A stretch of DNA of 58,060 nucleotides from the NCBI GenBank assembly GCA_000169995.1, contig AAZW01000030.1:1-58060 (forward strand). The letters run 5' to 3'. The notes under the pieces are model-generated. The model worked only from the letters and a program-made list of their open reading frames with translations. It ran no database searches and was not told the origin of the DNA. The DNA comes from Vibrionales bacterium SWAT-3. GTDB taxonomy: Bacteria; Pseudomonadota; Gammaproteobacteria; Enterobacterales; Vibrionaceae. Positions 1-8,769 of this stretch are shown in pieces. The position numbers and the translations under genes are program-made. Within the stretch, counting starts at the first letter, position 1; every line of letters starts with the position of its first letter.

Positions 1-1
1 G

Positions 2-352
2 AAGTTCGATGGCGTTAAAGAAATGCGCTCACTACTAATATCAGATGAGTTTGCGTCATTAAAGAAAGCCATTGATCGTTTCATGCTAGTGTTATCAACA
101 CTGCATAAAATCGACCCTTTAAGCTTTTCAGAAGCAACTCAAGTAAAAGGCCGCAAGCGTGTTTACTTTGCAGACAACGAAGCGACGTTACTAGCAAACG
201 GTAACACGACTAAGCCTAAAGCTATTCCACAAAGTCCTTTTTGGGTTATTACAAATAATAATACTAGCCGTAAAAGACAGATGGTTGAGCAGCTTATGAG
301 CCGCATGAATTTCCAAGCAGAATTGATTGAAAAAGTAACAGGTTCAATTTAA
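2..352 (+). CDS. seqA: SeqA, replication initiation modulator (C-terminal part)
   Basis: The reading frame is open at the left edge of the window, so only the C-terminal part is present. The translation contains GVKEMRSLLISDEFASL and SPFWVITNNN, which match the SeqA C-terminal DNA-binding domain. SeqA binds hemimethylated GATC sites, sequesters newly replicated oriC and negatively controls initiation. The N-terminal multimerisation domain lies outside the window. It is followed by a strong terminator and then pgm, the usual order in enterobacteria and vibrios. The family assignment is secure; the true start cannot be seen. Confidence 0.93.
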   Translation, partial: KFDGVKEMRSLLISDEFASLKKAIDRFMLVLSTLHKIDPLSFSEATQVKGRKRVYFADNEATLLANGNTTKPKAIPQSPFWVITNNNTSRKRQMVEQLMSRMNFQAELIEKVTGSI

Positions 353-366
353 CGAAATCTGATTTA

Positions 367-412
367 AACCTCATAATATCCATGGATAAGAAGATATTAT
401 GAGGTTTTTTTG
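367..412 (+). terminator. Intrinsic terminator after seqA
   Basis: A perfect 14-bp stem (AACCTCATAATATC with GATATTATGAGGTT) is followed by a run of seven T. It separates seqA from pgm. Confidence 0.85.
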
Positions 413-446
413 TTTTTAAATTTTATATATATAAGGATGTCGAAAA

Positions 447-2093
447 ATGGCTATGCACCCTCGTGCTGGGCAAAAAGCTCAGCAGGAAGATCTTCATAAT
501 ATTCCGGCTTTAGTGGCTAACTATTTCTTACAGCAACCGGATGCGACTAACCCAGATCACAAGGTACTATTCGGTACTTCAGGTCACCGCGGTACAGCAG
601 ACAAATCAACATTTAACGAAAACCACATTTTAGCGATTGCACAAGCAGTGGCTGAGGTGCGTGCTGAGCAGGGTACAACAGGCCCGCTTTTCTTAGGTAA
701 AGATACGCACGCGCTATCTGAACCTGCATTTTCTACGGTAATCGAAGTACTTGTAGCGAACGGTGTTGAAGTTATTATTCAAGAAAACAACGGCTTTACT
801 CCAACACCTGGTATCTCGCATGCGATTCTTACGCACAACCTAGTGAATGACAAAAAAGCCGACGGCATTGTTATCACACCTTCACACAACCCACCTCAAG
901 ATGGCGGTATCAAATACAACCCGACACACGGTGGTCCTGCTGAAGCTGAATTGACTCAAGCGATTGAAGACCGTGCGAACGTGATCATTGCTGAGCAAAT
1001 GCAATGTGTTAAACGCACTCCTATCGCACAGGCTAAACAGTCTGAGTTAGTGAAAGAAGTCGACCTAGTGGCGCCATACGTTGCTGATTTGGTTAACGTG
1101 GTTGATATGGAAGCTATCCAGAAAGCGAACATCAAAATTGGTGTGGATCCACTGGGCGGCAGCGGTATTGATTACTGGCGTCAAATTGGTAAAGCGTACA
1201 ACCTAGATCTTACTTTGGTAAGTGAAGCGGTTGACCCTTCATTCCAATTCATGTCTCTAGACAAAGATGGCGTGGTTCGTATGGACTGTTCTTCACCATA
1301 CGCAATGGCAGGCTTGCTTGCGCTTAAAGATGAGTACGCACTAGCGTTTGGTAACGACCCAGATTACGATCGCCACGGTATTGTGACGCCAAAAGGTCTA
1401 ATGAACCCTAACCATTTCCTAGCGGTTTGTATCGACTATCTATACCGTAACCGTGAAGGTTGGGGTAAAGAAGTTGCAGTTGGTAAAACTCTGGTATCAA
1501 GTGCATTGATCGACCGCGTAGTAGCAGACTTAGGTCGCGAACTTTGTGAAGTACCAGTTGGTTTCAAATGGTTCGTTGATGGCCTATACAACGGTCAATT
1601 TGGCTTCGGTGGTGAAGAGAGTGCGGGCGCTTCTTTCTTGCGTAAAGACGGCACACCTTGGTCAACAGATAAAGACGGCCTAATTCTTTGCCTATTGGCG
1701 GCAGAGATCACTGCGGTGACTGGTAAGAACCCGCAAGAGTACTATGAAGAGCTAGCTGCTAAACACGGCGAATCTAAGTACAACCGTATTCAAGCGGTAG
1801 CAAATGGTGCGCAAAAAGACGTGCTTAAGAAGCTATCTCCAGAGATGGTCTCTGCTGAAACACTTGCTGGTGATACGATTACTGCTCGCTTGACACATGC
1901 TCCAGGCAATGGCGCTGCGATTGGTGGCCTTAAAGTGACAACTGAGAACGGTTGGTTCGCTGCTCGTCCATCAGGCACTGAAGACATCTACAAGATCTAC
2001 TGTGAAAGCTTTAAAGGTGAAGAGCACCTAAAAGCAATCGAAGCAGAAGCTCAAGAGATTGTTAACCAAGTATTTGCCGCTGCAGGTCTATAA
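447..2093 (+). CDS. pgm: Phosphoglucomutase, alpha-D-glucose specific
   Basis: This enzyme interconverts glucose 1-phosphate and glucose 6-phosphate, linking glycogen and UDP-glucose metabolism to glycolysis in the cytosol. The 548-aa product is close to the E. coli enzyme in length. Visible motifs are the phosphoserine loop TPSHNPP with the active serine at residue 146, the metal-binding DPDYDRHG loop near residue 304, the sugar-binding GGEESAG loop and the C-terminal phosphate-binding RPSGTED. The ATG at 447 follows AAGGATG about 10 bases upstream. It is flanked by terminators on both sides and so appears to be monocistronic. Confidence 0.96.
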   Translation: MAMHPRAGQKAQQEDLHNIPALVANYFLQQPDATNPDHKVLFGTSGHRGTADKSTFNENHILAIAQAVAEVRAEQGTTGPLFLGKDTHALSEPAFSTVIEVLVANGVEVIIQENNGFTPTPGISHAILTHNLVNDKKADGIVITPSHNPPQDGGIKYNPTHGGPAEAELTQAIEDRANVIIAEQMQCVKRTPIAQAKQSELVKEVDLVAPYVADLVNVVDMEAIQKANIKIGVDPLGGSGIDYWRQIGKAYNLDLTLVSEAVDPSFQFMSLDKDGVVRMDCSSPYAMAGLLALKDEYALAFGNDPDYDRHGIVTPKGLMNPNHFLAVCIDYLYRNREGWGKEVAVGKTLVSSALIDRVVADLGRELCEVPVGFKWFVDGLYNGQFGFGGEESAGASFLRKDGTPWSTDKDGLILCLLAAEITAVTGKNPQEYYEELAAKHGESKYNRIQAVANGAQKDVLKKLSPEMVSAETLAGDTITARLTHAPGNGAAIGGLKVTTENGWFAARPSGTEDIYKIYCESFKGEEHLKAIEAEAQEIVNQVFAAAGL

Positions 2094-2130
2094 TCGAATA
2101 CGATTCATAGAGTTATAAAGCAAATAATGG

Positions 2131-2164
2131 AAGGGTTGATGTGAAAGCATCAGCCCTTTTTTAT
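2131..2164 (+). terminator. Intrinsic terminator after pgm
   Basis: AAGGGTTGATG pairs with CATCAGCCCTT and is followed by a T run. It lies between the convergent pgm and DUF1853 genes. Confidence 0.75.
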
Positions 2165-2212
2165 TTGCATGTGAGTAAGTGGCTAGACTAAGTCAGCTCA
2201 ATGACAAATGGA

Positions 2213-2971
2213 TTAGCCGTGTGGCCAGCTTTGCGGCATCACAAACCAGAATTGGCCAGACTTGGTTTGCCCATGAACGAAGCGATCACCAAATTCGACG
2301 ATGGGTTCACCGCTGAAATCATCCGTTCCAGCAGCCCATTGCTCTTTGCTGAGAGGATAGAGTGTCTCAGTGATCTGGTGAGCCTGATTTTGATAGCACC
2401 AAAATCCGTTTACTTGGCTTGGGTTAATGTCGTAGCCCAAACACTCTGTAGGTACGTTTTGTTCTAGAAATGGGTTGGTATAAAGGCGACCTTGCATCAG
2501 AAGATGTTTTGAGTCGACATCGATCTCCGGGTACTGCTCAACAAAGGCGTCTGAAGAGGACATACCAAGTTGATGGCAAAGCATCCTATTGAGCTTCTTG
2601 TCCAATTGGTCGTTAGAATTGGGACCAAACCATGTTTGCTCATGAAGTAGGTAAAACTTAATTGCCACTTCCCAGTGTTCTAATTTTTGGCTGTTCGTGT
2701 CTTCCAGGATAAAGTCGATTGCGCCGAGTGTTCTTCCCTCAACATTAATCTGGATCTCATCGTGCTTAATTGAATAATTATCCGAAGTCATGATGACTTG
2801 TTCACATAAGTGTTGGTAGAGGAAACCTAATCTAGGGTTACCTTTATAAATATGCGACTCGTCGAGTGCTTGGTGGTTTGAGAATGCAGTGAGATCAGAA
2901 ATGGGCGGCTTGATTTCTAGTAGCGGTGGTGAGCTAATCACCCATTGGTAAAAGCGTTGCAGTTCGGTCAT
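2213..2971 (-). CDS. DUF1853 family protein
   Basis: The 252-aa soluble protein resembles the DUF1853 family, whose function is unknown. Conserved-looking segments include NPRLGFLYQHLCEQ, the acidic GAIDFILED followed by LEHWEVAIKFYL, and FGPNSNDQLDKKL. Acidic residue, spacer and E-x-K in this arrangement recall PD-(D/E)XK nuclease-fold proteins, but that is inference. An upstream start at 2995 is possible. I chose the ATG at 2971 because CGAGGA sits just ahead of it, while the upstream start has no good ribosome site. It is divergent from the Nif3-like gene. Confidence 0.7.
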   Translation of the reverse strand: MTELQRFYQWVISSPPLLEIKPPISDLTAFSNHQALDESHIYKGNPRLGFLYQHLCEQVIMTSDNYSIKHDEIQINVEGRTLGAIDFILEDTNSQKLEHWEVAIKFYLLHEQTWFGPNSNDQLDKKLNRMLCHQLGMSSSDAFVEQYPEIDVDSKHLLMQGRLYTNPFLEQNVPTECLGYDINPSQVNGFWCYQNQAHQITETLYPLSKEQWAAGTDDFSGEPIVEFGDRFVHGQTKSGQFWFVMPQSWPHG

Positions 2972-3086
2972 CGGTTCCTCGTAAACTTCAGTCATCTGTT
3001 TTCTATAAACAGAGTGGAAGGGCTTTCGACATTCTACCCGTAAATTGATATAACGACGTTATTATAAAGGTAAGCTGGAAATAAAA

Positions 3087-3845
3087 ATGAATAACTTACA
3101 GTTAGAAAAGCTACTGAACGAAAAACTGCAGCCACAGCAGATTAAAGATTACTGCCCAAACGGTCTTCAAATTGAAGGTGCTCCTGAGGTCAAGCGCATC
3201 GTCACTGGTGTAACGGCTTCTCAAGCGCTGATTGATAAAGCGGTAGAATTGAACGCTGATGCTTTGTTGGTTCATCACGGTTTCTTTTGGAAAGGTGAGT
3301 CAGAGGCAATTCGTGGCATGAAGGGCAAACGCATTCGCGCTCTGATTAAGAATGACATTAACCTTTTGGGTTATCACTTACCTCTCGATATCCATCCTGA
3401 ACTTGGTAACAACGCCAAACTCGCTGAACTGCTTGATATTGAAGTAGAAGGTGGCTTGGAAGGGCACCCACAATCGGTTGCTATGTTTGGTAGATTAAAG
3501 ACACCGATGACCGGTGCTGAGTTTGCGGCAAAAATTGATCAAGTACTGAATCGTAAGCCGCTACATATTGCTCCTGAAAACGCAGATAAAATGATTGAAA
3601 CGGTAGGTTGGTGTACTGGCGGCGGTCAAGATTACATTGAGCTTGCAGCTTCTCAAGGTATCGATGCATTTATCTCTGGTGAGATTTCAGAACGCACAAC
3701 CTATTCAGCACGTGAGCAAGACATTCATTATTTTGCAGCAGGCCACCACGCAACTGAACGCTACGGCGTTAAAGCACTAGGTGAATGGTTAGCAAAAGAG
3801 CACGGCTTGGATGTTGAGTTCATAGATATCGACAACCCAGTTTAA
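3087..3845 (+). CDS. ybgI: Nif3-like dinuclear metal-centre protein (YbgI family)
   Basis: The 252-aa product matches the Nif3/YbgI family, hexameric toroidal proteins with a dinuclear metal site whose reaction is not established. Metal ligands are visible as LLVHHGFFWKG near residue 60, GYHLPLDIHPELGNN near residue 95, and the C-terminal AAGHHATERYG with following glutamates. The length is typical. The ATG follows AAGGTAAGCTGGAA. No operon partner is evident; it is followed by repeats rather than another gene. Confidence 0.92.
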   Translation: MNNLQLEKLLNEKLQPQQIKDYCPNGLQIEGAPEVKRIVTGVTASQALIDKAVELNADALLVHHGFFWKGESEAIRGMKGKRIRALIKNDINLLGYHLPLDIHPELGNNAKLAELLDIEVEGGLEGHPQSVAMFGRLKTPMTGAEFAAKIDQVLNRKPLHIAPENADKMIETVGWCTGGGQDYIELAASQGIDAFISGEISERTTYSAREQDIHYFAAGHHATERYGVKALGEWLAKEHGLDVEFIDIDNPV

Positions 3846-3883
3846 GAACAGATGCGGGATAAGGGATACGAGTAAATAGCATT

Positions 3884-4345
3884 CGTCATTCCCTAGACTG
3901 ACGAAGGAGGGAGTAGGGAATCTCTTTTGGCTATCTACTCGTTGAATGAGATCCCCAACTCACTCGTCCCTCGTTCTTGGGGATGACGGCATAGTTCGTT
4001 CCTATAGTCATTCCTTAGACTGACGAAGGAGGGAGTAGGGAATCTTTTTGGGCTATCTACTCGTTGAATGAGATCCCCAACTCGCTCGTCCCTCGCTCTT
4101 GAGGATGACGAGCAACTATAAATTTGTATCCGTCTATGCGACGCGCCAGTCCGAACGCTAAAGGGGGGTATCCGAATCCGTCATTCCCTAGACTGACGAA
4201 GGAGGGAGTAGGGAATCTCTTTGGGCTATCTACTCGTTGAATGAGATCCACAACTCACTCGTTCCTCGCTCTTGGGGATGACGGCATAGTTTGTTCCTAT
4301 CGTCATTCCCTAAACTGACGAAGGAAGGAGTAGGGAATCTCTTTG
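3884..4345. repeat. Cluster of CGTCATTCCC-type palindromic repeats (three full copies and one truncated)
   Basis: Full copies of about 105 bp lie at 3884-3988, 4006-4110 and 4179-4283, and a truncated copy starts at 4301. Each begins near CGTCATTCCC and ends GGGGATGACG, so the ends are inverted repeats. Each contains two side-by-side hairpins: ATTCCCTA with TAGGGAAT, then ATCCCCAA with TTGGGGAT. The core GACGAAGGAG recurs in two other intergenic regions of this window. The structure fits a REP or MITE-like non-coding element. The fourth copy breaks off where the heptamer satellite begins. Confidence 0.8.
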
Positions 4346-4370
4346 ATAGTACCGTGATAGAGGTTCAAAA

Positions 4371-4492
<122 letters not shown>

Positions 4493-4531
4493 AAAAGAAA
4501 AGGGTTGATGCTTTCGCACCAACCCTTTTTA
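4493..4531 (-). terminator. Intrinsic terminator of gltA
   Basis: On the minus strand AAAAGGGTTG pairs with CAACCCTTTT around a GTGCGAAAGCAT loop and is followed by a T-rich tract. Confidence 0.85.
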
Positions 4532-4552
4532 ACAATCATACTTTAATCGCAA

Positions 4553-5842
4553 TTATTCACGTTCGTGAAGTGCTTTAAAGTCACGTTGCTCTTCACCAGT
4601 GTACAGCTGACGAGGACGACCGATACGGTTTGTCGGATCGCTGTGCATTTCGTTCCAGTGTGCAATCCAACCGATAGTACGAGACATCGCGAAGATTACT
4701 GTAAACATAGACACTGGAATGCCGATCGCTTTCAGAATGATACCTGAGTAGAAGTCTACGTTCGGGTATAGCTTCTTAGACACAAAGTATTCATCAGAAA
4801 GAGCGATACGTTCAAGTTCCATTGCTACGTCAAGTAGTGGATCTTGGATGTTCAGCTCTTTAAGTACTTCGTGACACGCTTCGCGCATTACTGTTGCACG
4901 TGGATCGTAGTTCTTGTAAACGCGGTGACCGAAGCCCATCAAACGGAATGGGTCATCTTTGTCTTTCGCTTTTGCAACATACTCTTCGATGTTATCTACG
5001 CTACCGATCTCTTCAAGCATACGTAGACACGCTTCGTTTGCACCGCCGTGAGCTGGGCCCCAAAGTGACGCGATACCAGCTGCGATACAAGCAAACGGGT
5101 TAGCACCAGATGAACCAGATAGACGTACTGTCGATGTCGAAGCATTTTGTTCGTGATCAGCGTGTAGAGTGAAAATCTTATCCATTGCGCGAGCAACAAT
5201 AGGGTTCACTTCGTACTCTTCACATGGGTTTGCGAACATCATGTGTAAGAAGTTTTCTGCGTAGCCTAGGTCGTTACGTGGGTAGATAAACGGCTGACCG
5301 ATTGAATATTTGTAACACATTGCTGCCAGTGTCGGCATTTTTGAAATCAGGCGGTAAGCCGCAATTTCACGGTGTGTATCGTTGTTGATATCAAGTGAGT
5401 CGTGGTAGAACGCAGCTAGAGCGCCTACTACACCACACATTACAGCCATTGGGTGAGCATCACGACGGAAGCCGTGGAAGAAACTAGCAATTTGCTCGTG
5501 AACCATAGTGTGACGTGTCACGGTAGTCTTGAACTTTTCGTATTCAGCTCGAGATGGGGCTTCACCGAAAAGAAGTATGTAACATACTTCTAAGTAATCA
5601 GCGTTATTGGCAAGTTGGTCAATTGGATAACCACGGTGTAAAAGGATACCTTTACCACCGTCAATAAAAGTGATTTGAGACTCACAAGATGCAGTGGCAA
5701 GAAAACCAGGGTCAAAAGTGAAAAAACCATTAGAACCTAGTGTACGAACATCGATCACTGGAGTACCTAGTACACCTTCTGTAATCGGCAGCTCGATTGG
5801 CGCTTGACCTTCAATGTGAAGGGTAGCTTTCTTATCCGCCAT
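4553..5842 (-). CDS. gltA: Citrate synthase (type II)
   Basis: Condenses oxaloacetate and acetyl-CoA to citrate, the entry step of the TCA cycle. The 429-aa product has the length of the hexameric, NADH-sensitive gammaproteobacterial enzymes. Active-site segments are visible: HADHEQNAST and GPAHGGANEA around the first histidine, then MGFGHRVYKNYDPR with the second. The N-terminal beta-rich domain (TFDPGFLATASCESQITFIDG) is typical of type II enzymes. The ATG at 5842 follows AAGGAG. It is divergent from sdhC, so carbon entry and succinate oxidation share a 417-bp control region. Confidence 0.97.
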   Translation of the reverse strand: MADKKATLHIEGQAPIELPITEGVLGTPVIDVRTLGSNGFFTFDPGFLATASCESQITFIDGGKGILLHRGYPIDQLANNADYLEVCYILLFGEAPSRAEYEKFKTTVTRHTMVHEQIASFFHGFRRDAHPMAVMCGVVGALAAFYHDSLDINNDTHREIAAYRLISKMPTLAAMCYKYSIGQPFIYPRNDLGYAENFLHMMFANPCEEYEVNPIVARAMDKIFTLHADHEQNASTSTVRLSGSSGANPFACIAAGIASLWGPAHGGANEACLRMLEEIGSVDNIEEYVAKAKDKDDPFRLMGFGHRVYKNYDPRATVMREACHEVLKELNIQDPLLDVAMELERIALSDEYFVSKKLYPNVDFYSGIILKAIGIPVSMFTVIFAMSRTIGWIAHWNEMHSDPTNRIGRPRQLYTGEEQRDFKALHERE

Positions 5843-6259
5843 AACAATCTCCTTTGTTTATTATTTAATCCGTCCAGGATGTTTATGTGCCATTTTTTTA
5901 CTGGTCTTACGTGGGAAAGTCAATTTTTCTGCAGCTTTGTGTGCACTTGTTAGTGTTTTTTACATTAAATTCGTTAAAAATCTGGTCTGTGTAGCATTAT
6001 TTGTTACATCAATTGTATTAGAATGTTGCCGACCGTATAGTGGCGATGAAAAATTTGGTTAAAACCTTATAAATGCAAGGCTAAGAAGAAATGTGAGGTG
6101 TCTATCTTAATCTTGTTGTTAACAATTATTTTACAATTATCTAAGGCTCAACTTCAGTTATTTGTTAAGTTAATGTTAAATTTTGAAAGTTTGCGATCAA
6201 ATTTTGTCCATAACAATATCATAAGGTTATTTAATGACCATAATGCTCAATGGAGCTGA
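5843..6259. promoter_or_regulatory. gltA-sdhC divergent control region
   Basis: This 417-bp AT-rich region separates the two divergent TCA transcripts and has no ORF worth keeping. It contains many GTTAA motifs, including the ArcA-like box listed separately, and a TTGTTAACAA palindrome near 6117-6126. I could not assign promoter boxes for either side with confidence. In E. coli the corresponding region binds ArcA, CRP and Fnr; only the ArcA-type motif is visible here. Confidence 0.6.
6164..6179 (+). promoter_or_regulatory. Probable ArcA-binding site upstream of sdhC
   Basis: GTTAA occurs at 6164, 6169 and 6175. The first and third are 11 bp apart start to start, the spacing of direct repeats in ArcA boxes. 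sdhCDAB is a classic ArcA-repressed operon under low oxygen, so the position about 80 bp ahead of the sdhC start makes sense. Actual binding is inferred. Confidence 0.55.
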
Positions 6260-6652
6260 GTGAGCAAGCCCGTGAAAGAAAGAAAGACAAGACCTGTTAA
6301 TTTAGATTTACAGACCATCCACTTTCCGATCACTGCAATAGCTTCCATCCTACACCGTGTGTCTGGGGTGATTACTTTTGTTGCGATTGGAATTTTGCTT
6401 TGGTTACTATCCATTTCCCTCTCATCCCCAGTAGGCTTTATGGAAGCTAGCGACATTGTCGACGGTTTCTTTGTGAAGTTTATTCTGTGGGGCATTTTAA
6501 CCGCTTTGGCTTACCACATTGCTGGTGGTATTCGTCACCTTCTTATGGACTTAGGTCACTTTGAAGAGCTGGAATCTGGCGCTAAGAGCGCTAAGGTTGC
6601 ATTCGCAGCGACAGCGGTATTGTCTCTACTAGCGGGGATCTTAGTATGGTAA
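6260..6652 (+). CDS. sdhC: Succinate dehydrogenase cytochrome b556 subunit
   Basis: The large membrane anchor of succinate:quinone oxidoreductase (complex II), 130 aa with three hydrophobic segments. The N-terminal RPVNLDLQTIHFPITAIASILHR carries the conserved SILHR quinone-site region, and HIAGGIRHLLMDLGH in the third segment carries the likely haem histidine. The start is a GTG; the gene overlaps sdhD by 7 bp. It is the first gene of the sdhCDAB operon, preceded by an ArcA-like box. Confidence 0.95.
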   Translation: MSKPVKERKTRPVNLDLQTIHFPITAIASILHRVSGVITFVAIGILLWLLSISLSSPVGFMEASDIVDGFFVKFILWGILTALAYHIAGGIRHLLMDLGHFEELESGAKSAKVAFAATAVLSLLAGILVW

Positions 6653-6990
6653 ACAACGTTTCGACATTTGGCCGTAATGGCGTTCACGATTTCTTATTGA
6701 TTCGTGCAACTGCAATCATTATGACGCTATATACAATTTATTTGGTGAGCTTTTGTGCCTTCACCGATATCTCTTACGTATCATGGACTCAGTTCTTTGG
6801 TGGAACTTTCACTAAAGTATTTACCATGTTAGCGCTTACTTCGGTTCTTGTTCACGCTTGGATCGGTCTATGGCAAGTGCTAACCGACTACATCAAGTGC
6901 GCTAAACTGCGTGTTGGCCTTCAAGTAGGTGTAGTTGCGGTTCTTCTTGGATATTTCTTCTCTGGTCTGTTTATTTTGTGGGGTGCGTAA
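6646..6990 (+). CDS. sdhD: Succinate dehydrogenase hydrophobic membrane anchor subunit
   Basis: Small membrane anchor of complex II, 114 aa with three membrane segments. With SdhC it holds haem b and the quinone site. Recognisable segments are GVHDFLLIRATAIIM and HAWIGLWQVLTDYIK, the latter containing the conserved haem-ligand histidine and the D-Y pair near the quinone. It overlaps the sdhC end and runs directly into sdhA with no spacer, indicating translational coupling. Confidence 0.94.
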   Translation: MVNNVSTFGRNGVHDFLLIRATAIIMTLYTIYLVSFCAFTDISYVSWTQFFGGTFTKVFTMLALTSVLVHAWIGLWQVLTDYIKCAKLRVGLQVGVVAVLLGYFFSGLFILWGA

Positions 6991-8757
6991 GTGACTATTC
7001 CTGTTCGTGAGTTTGATGCCGTAGTTATCGGTGCTGGTGGTGCTGGTATGCGTGCCGCACTGCAAATTTCAGAGCAAGGCCTATCATGTGCATTGCTTTC
7101 TAAAGTTTTCCCAACTCGTTCTCATACCGTATCTGCTCAAGGTGGTATTACGGTTGCGCTAGGTAATGCGCATGAAGATCACTGGGAACAACATATGTAT
7201 GACACAGTAAAAGGTTCTGATTACATCGGTGACCAAGATGCTATCGAATACATGTGTAAAAATGGCCCAGAATCAGTTATCGAACTAGAAAAGATGGGTC
7301 TTCCATTTTCTCGTTTCGACAACGGCACCATTTACCAACGTCCTTTTGGTGGCCAATCGAAAAACTTTGGTGGTGAGCAAGCGGCTCGTACCGCTGCAGC
7401 AGCTGACCGTACTGGTCACGCATTGCTACACACGCTTTACCAACAAAACATTAAGCACAAAACAACCGTGTTCTCTGAGTGGTACGCGCTTGATCTTGTG
7501 AAGAATGAAGACGGTGCCATTCTTGGTACAACAGCACTTTGCATGGAAACAGGCGAAGTATGCTACTTCAAAGCGAAAGCAACGATCCTAGCGACTGGCG
7601 GTGCTGGTCGTATCTACGCATCGACAACTAACGCACACATCAATACCGGTGATGGTGTTGGTATGGCGATTCGTGCTGGCGTTCCAATGCAAGATATCGA
7701 AATGTGGCAGTTCCACCCAACGGGTATTGCTGGCGCAGGTGTTCTTGTAACAGAAGGCTGTCGTGGTGAAGGTGGTTACCTTCTAAATAAAGACGGCGAA
7801 CGTTTCATGGAACGTTACGCTCCAAACGCGAAAGACTTAGCGGGTCGTGACGTTGTTGCTCGTTCAATGATGGTAGAGATCCGTGAAGGTCGTGGTTGTG
7901 ACGGTCCTTGGGGTCCACACATTAAACTGAAACTTGACCACCTAGGTAAAGAGACACTTGAGTCTCGTCTACCAGGTGTATGTGAACTGTCTCGTACATT
8001 CGCACACGTTGATCCAGTAAAAGAGCCAATCCCAGTAATCCCAACGTGTCACTACATGATGGGTGGTGTACCGACACAAGTTTCTGGCCAAGCGATTAAG
8101 CAGGGTACAGATGGTAGCGATGTAGAAGTACAAGGTCTATTCGCTTGTGGTGAGATTGCTTCAGTATCCGTACACGGTGCTAACCGTCTAGGTGGTAACT
8201 CACTGCTTGATTTGGTTGTATTCGGTCGTGCTACAGGTCTACACCTAGGTGAGACTCTGAAGAAGCAAGCTGATGCGAAACCTGCAACGGAAGAAGATAT
8301 CGCTCGTTCTCTAGAGCGCTACAACCGTTGGGAAAACAGCACAGACGGCGAAGATCCAGCGCAGATCCGTAAAGATCTACAGCAATGTATGCAGAACAAC
8401 TTCTCTGTATTCCGCGAAGGTCAAGCAATGGCTGACGGCCTAGAAGAGCTTAAAGCAATTCGTGAGCGTCTGAAGAATGCACACCTTTCCGATAAGTCTA
8501 CTGAGTTCAACACGCAGCGTATTGAGTGTCTAGAGCTTGAAAACCTAATGGAAACAGCTTATGCGACGGCTGTAGCGGCAAACTACCGTACAGAGAGTCG
8601 TGGTGCACATGCTCGTTTTGACTTCCCTGATCGTGATGATGAGCAATGGCTATGCCACACGCTTTACAATCCTGAGTCAGAAAGCATGACTAAGCGTAAC
8701 GTAAACATGGAACCTATCCATCGTGAAGCGTTCCCGCCAAAAGCACGTACGTACTAA
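6991..8757 (+). CDS. sdhA: Succinate dehydrogenase flavoprotein subunit
   Basis: Oxidises succinate to fumarate using covalently bound FAD. The 588-aa length equals that of E. coli SdhA. The dinucleotide fold GAGGAGMRAAL is near residues 14-24. The FAD-linking histidine is H45 in RSHTVSAQGG. The active-site segments HPTGIAGAGVLVTEG and HYMMGGVPT, and the C-terminal ESRGAHARFDFPDRDD, are all present. The start is a GTG immediately after the sdhD stop. The subunit sits on the cytoplasmic face of the inner membrane with SdhB. Confidence 0.97.
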   Translation: MTIPVREFDAVVIGAGGAGMRAALQISEQGLSCALLSKVFPTRSHTVSAQGGITVALGNAHEDHWEQHMYDTVKGSDYIGDQDAIEYMCKNGPESVIELEKMGLPFSRFDNGTIYQRPFGGQSKNFGGEQAARTAAAADRTGHALLHTLYQQNIKHKTTVFSEWYALDLVKNEDGAILGTTALCMETGEVCYFKAKATILATGGAGRIYASTTNAHINTGDGVGMAIRAGVPMQDIEMWQFHPTGIAGAGVLVTEGCRGEGGYLLNKDGERFMERYAPNAKDLAGRDVVARSMMVEIREGRGCDGPWGPHIKLKLDHLGKETLESRLPGVCELSRTFAHVDPVKEPIPVIPTCHYMMGGVPTQVSGQAIKQGTDGSDVEVQGLFACGEIASVSVHGANRLGGNSLLDLVVFGRATGLHLGETLKKQADAKPATEEDIARSLERYNRWENSTDGEDPAQIRKDLQQCMQNNFSVFREGQAMADGLEELKAIRERLKNAHLSDKSTEFNTQRIECLELENLMETAYATAVAANYRTESRGAHARFDFPDRDDEQWLCHTLYNPESESMTKRNVNMEPIHREAFPPKARTY

Positions 8758-8769
8758 GGAGACATGACC

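Noticed and set aside
5843..6259. CRP site in the gltA-sdhC region
   Set aside because: Fragments such as TGTGTAGC and TGTGAGG occur but none has the paired TGTGA-N6-TCACA halves.
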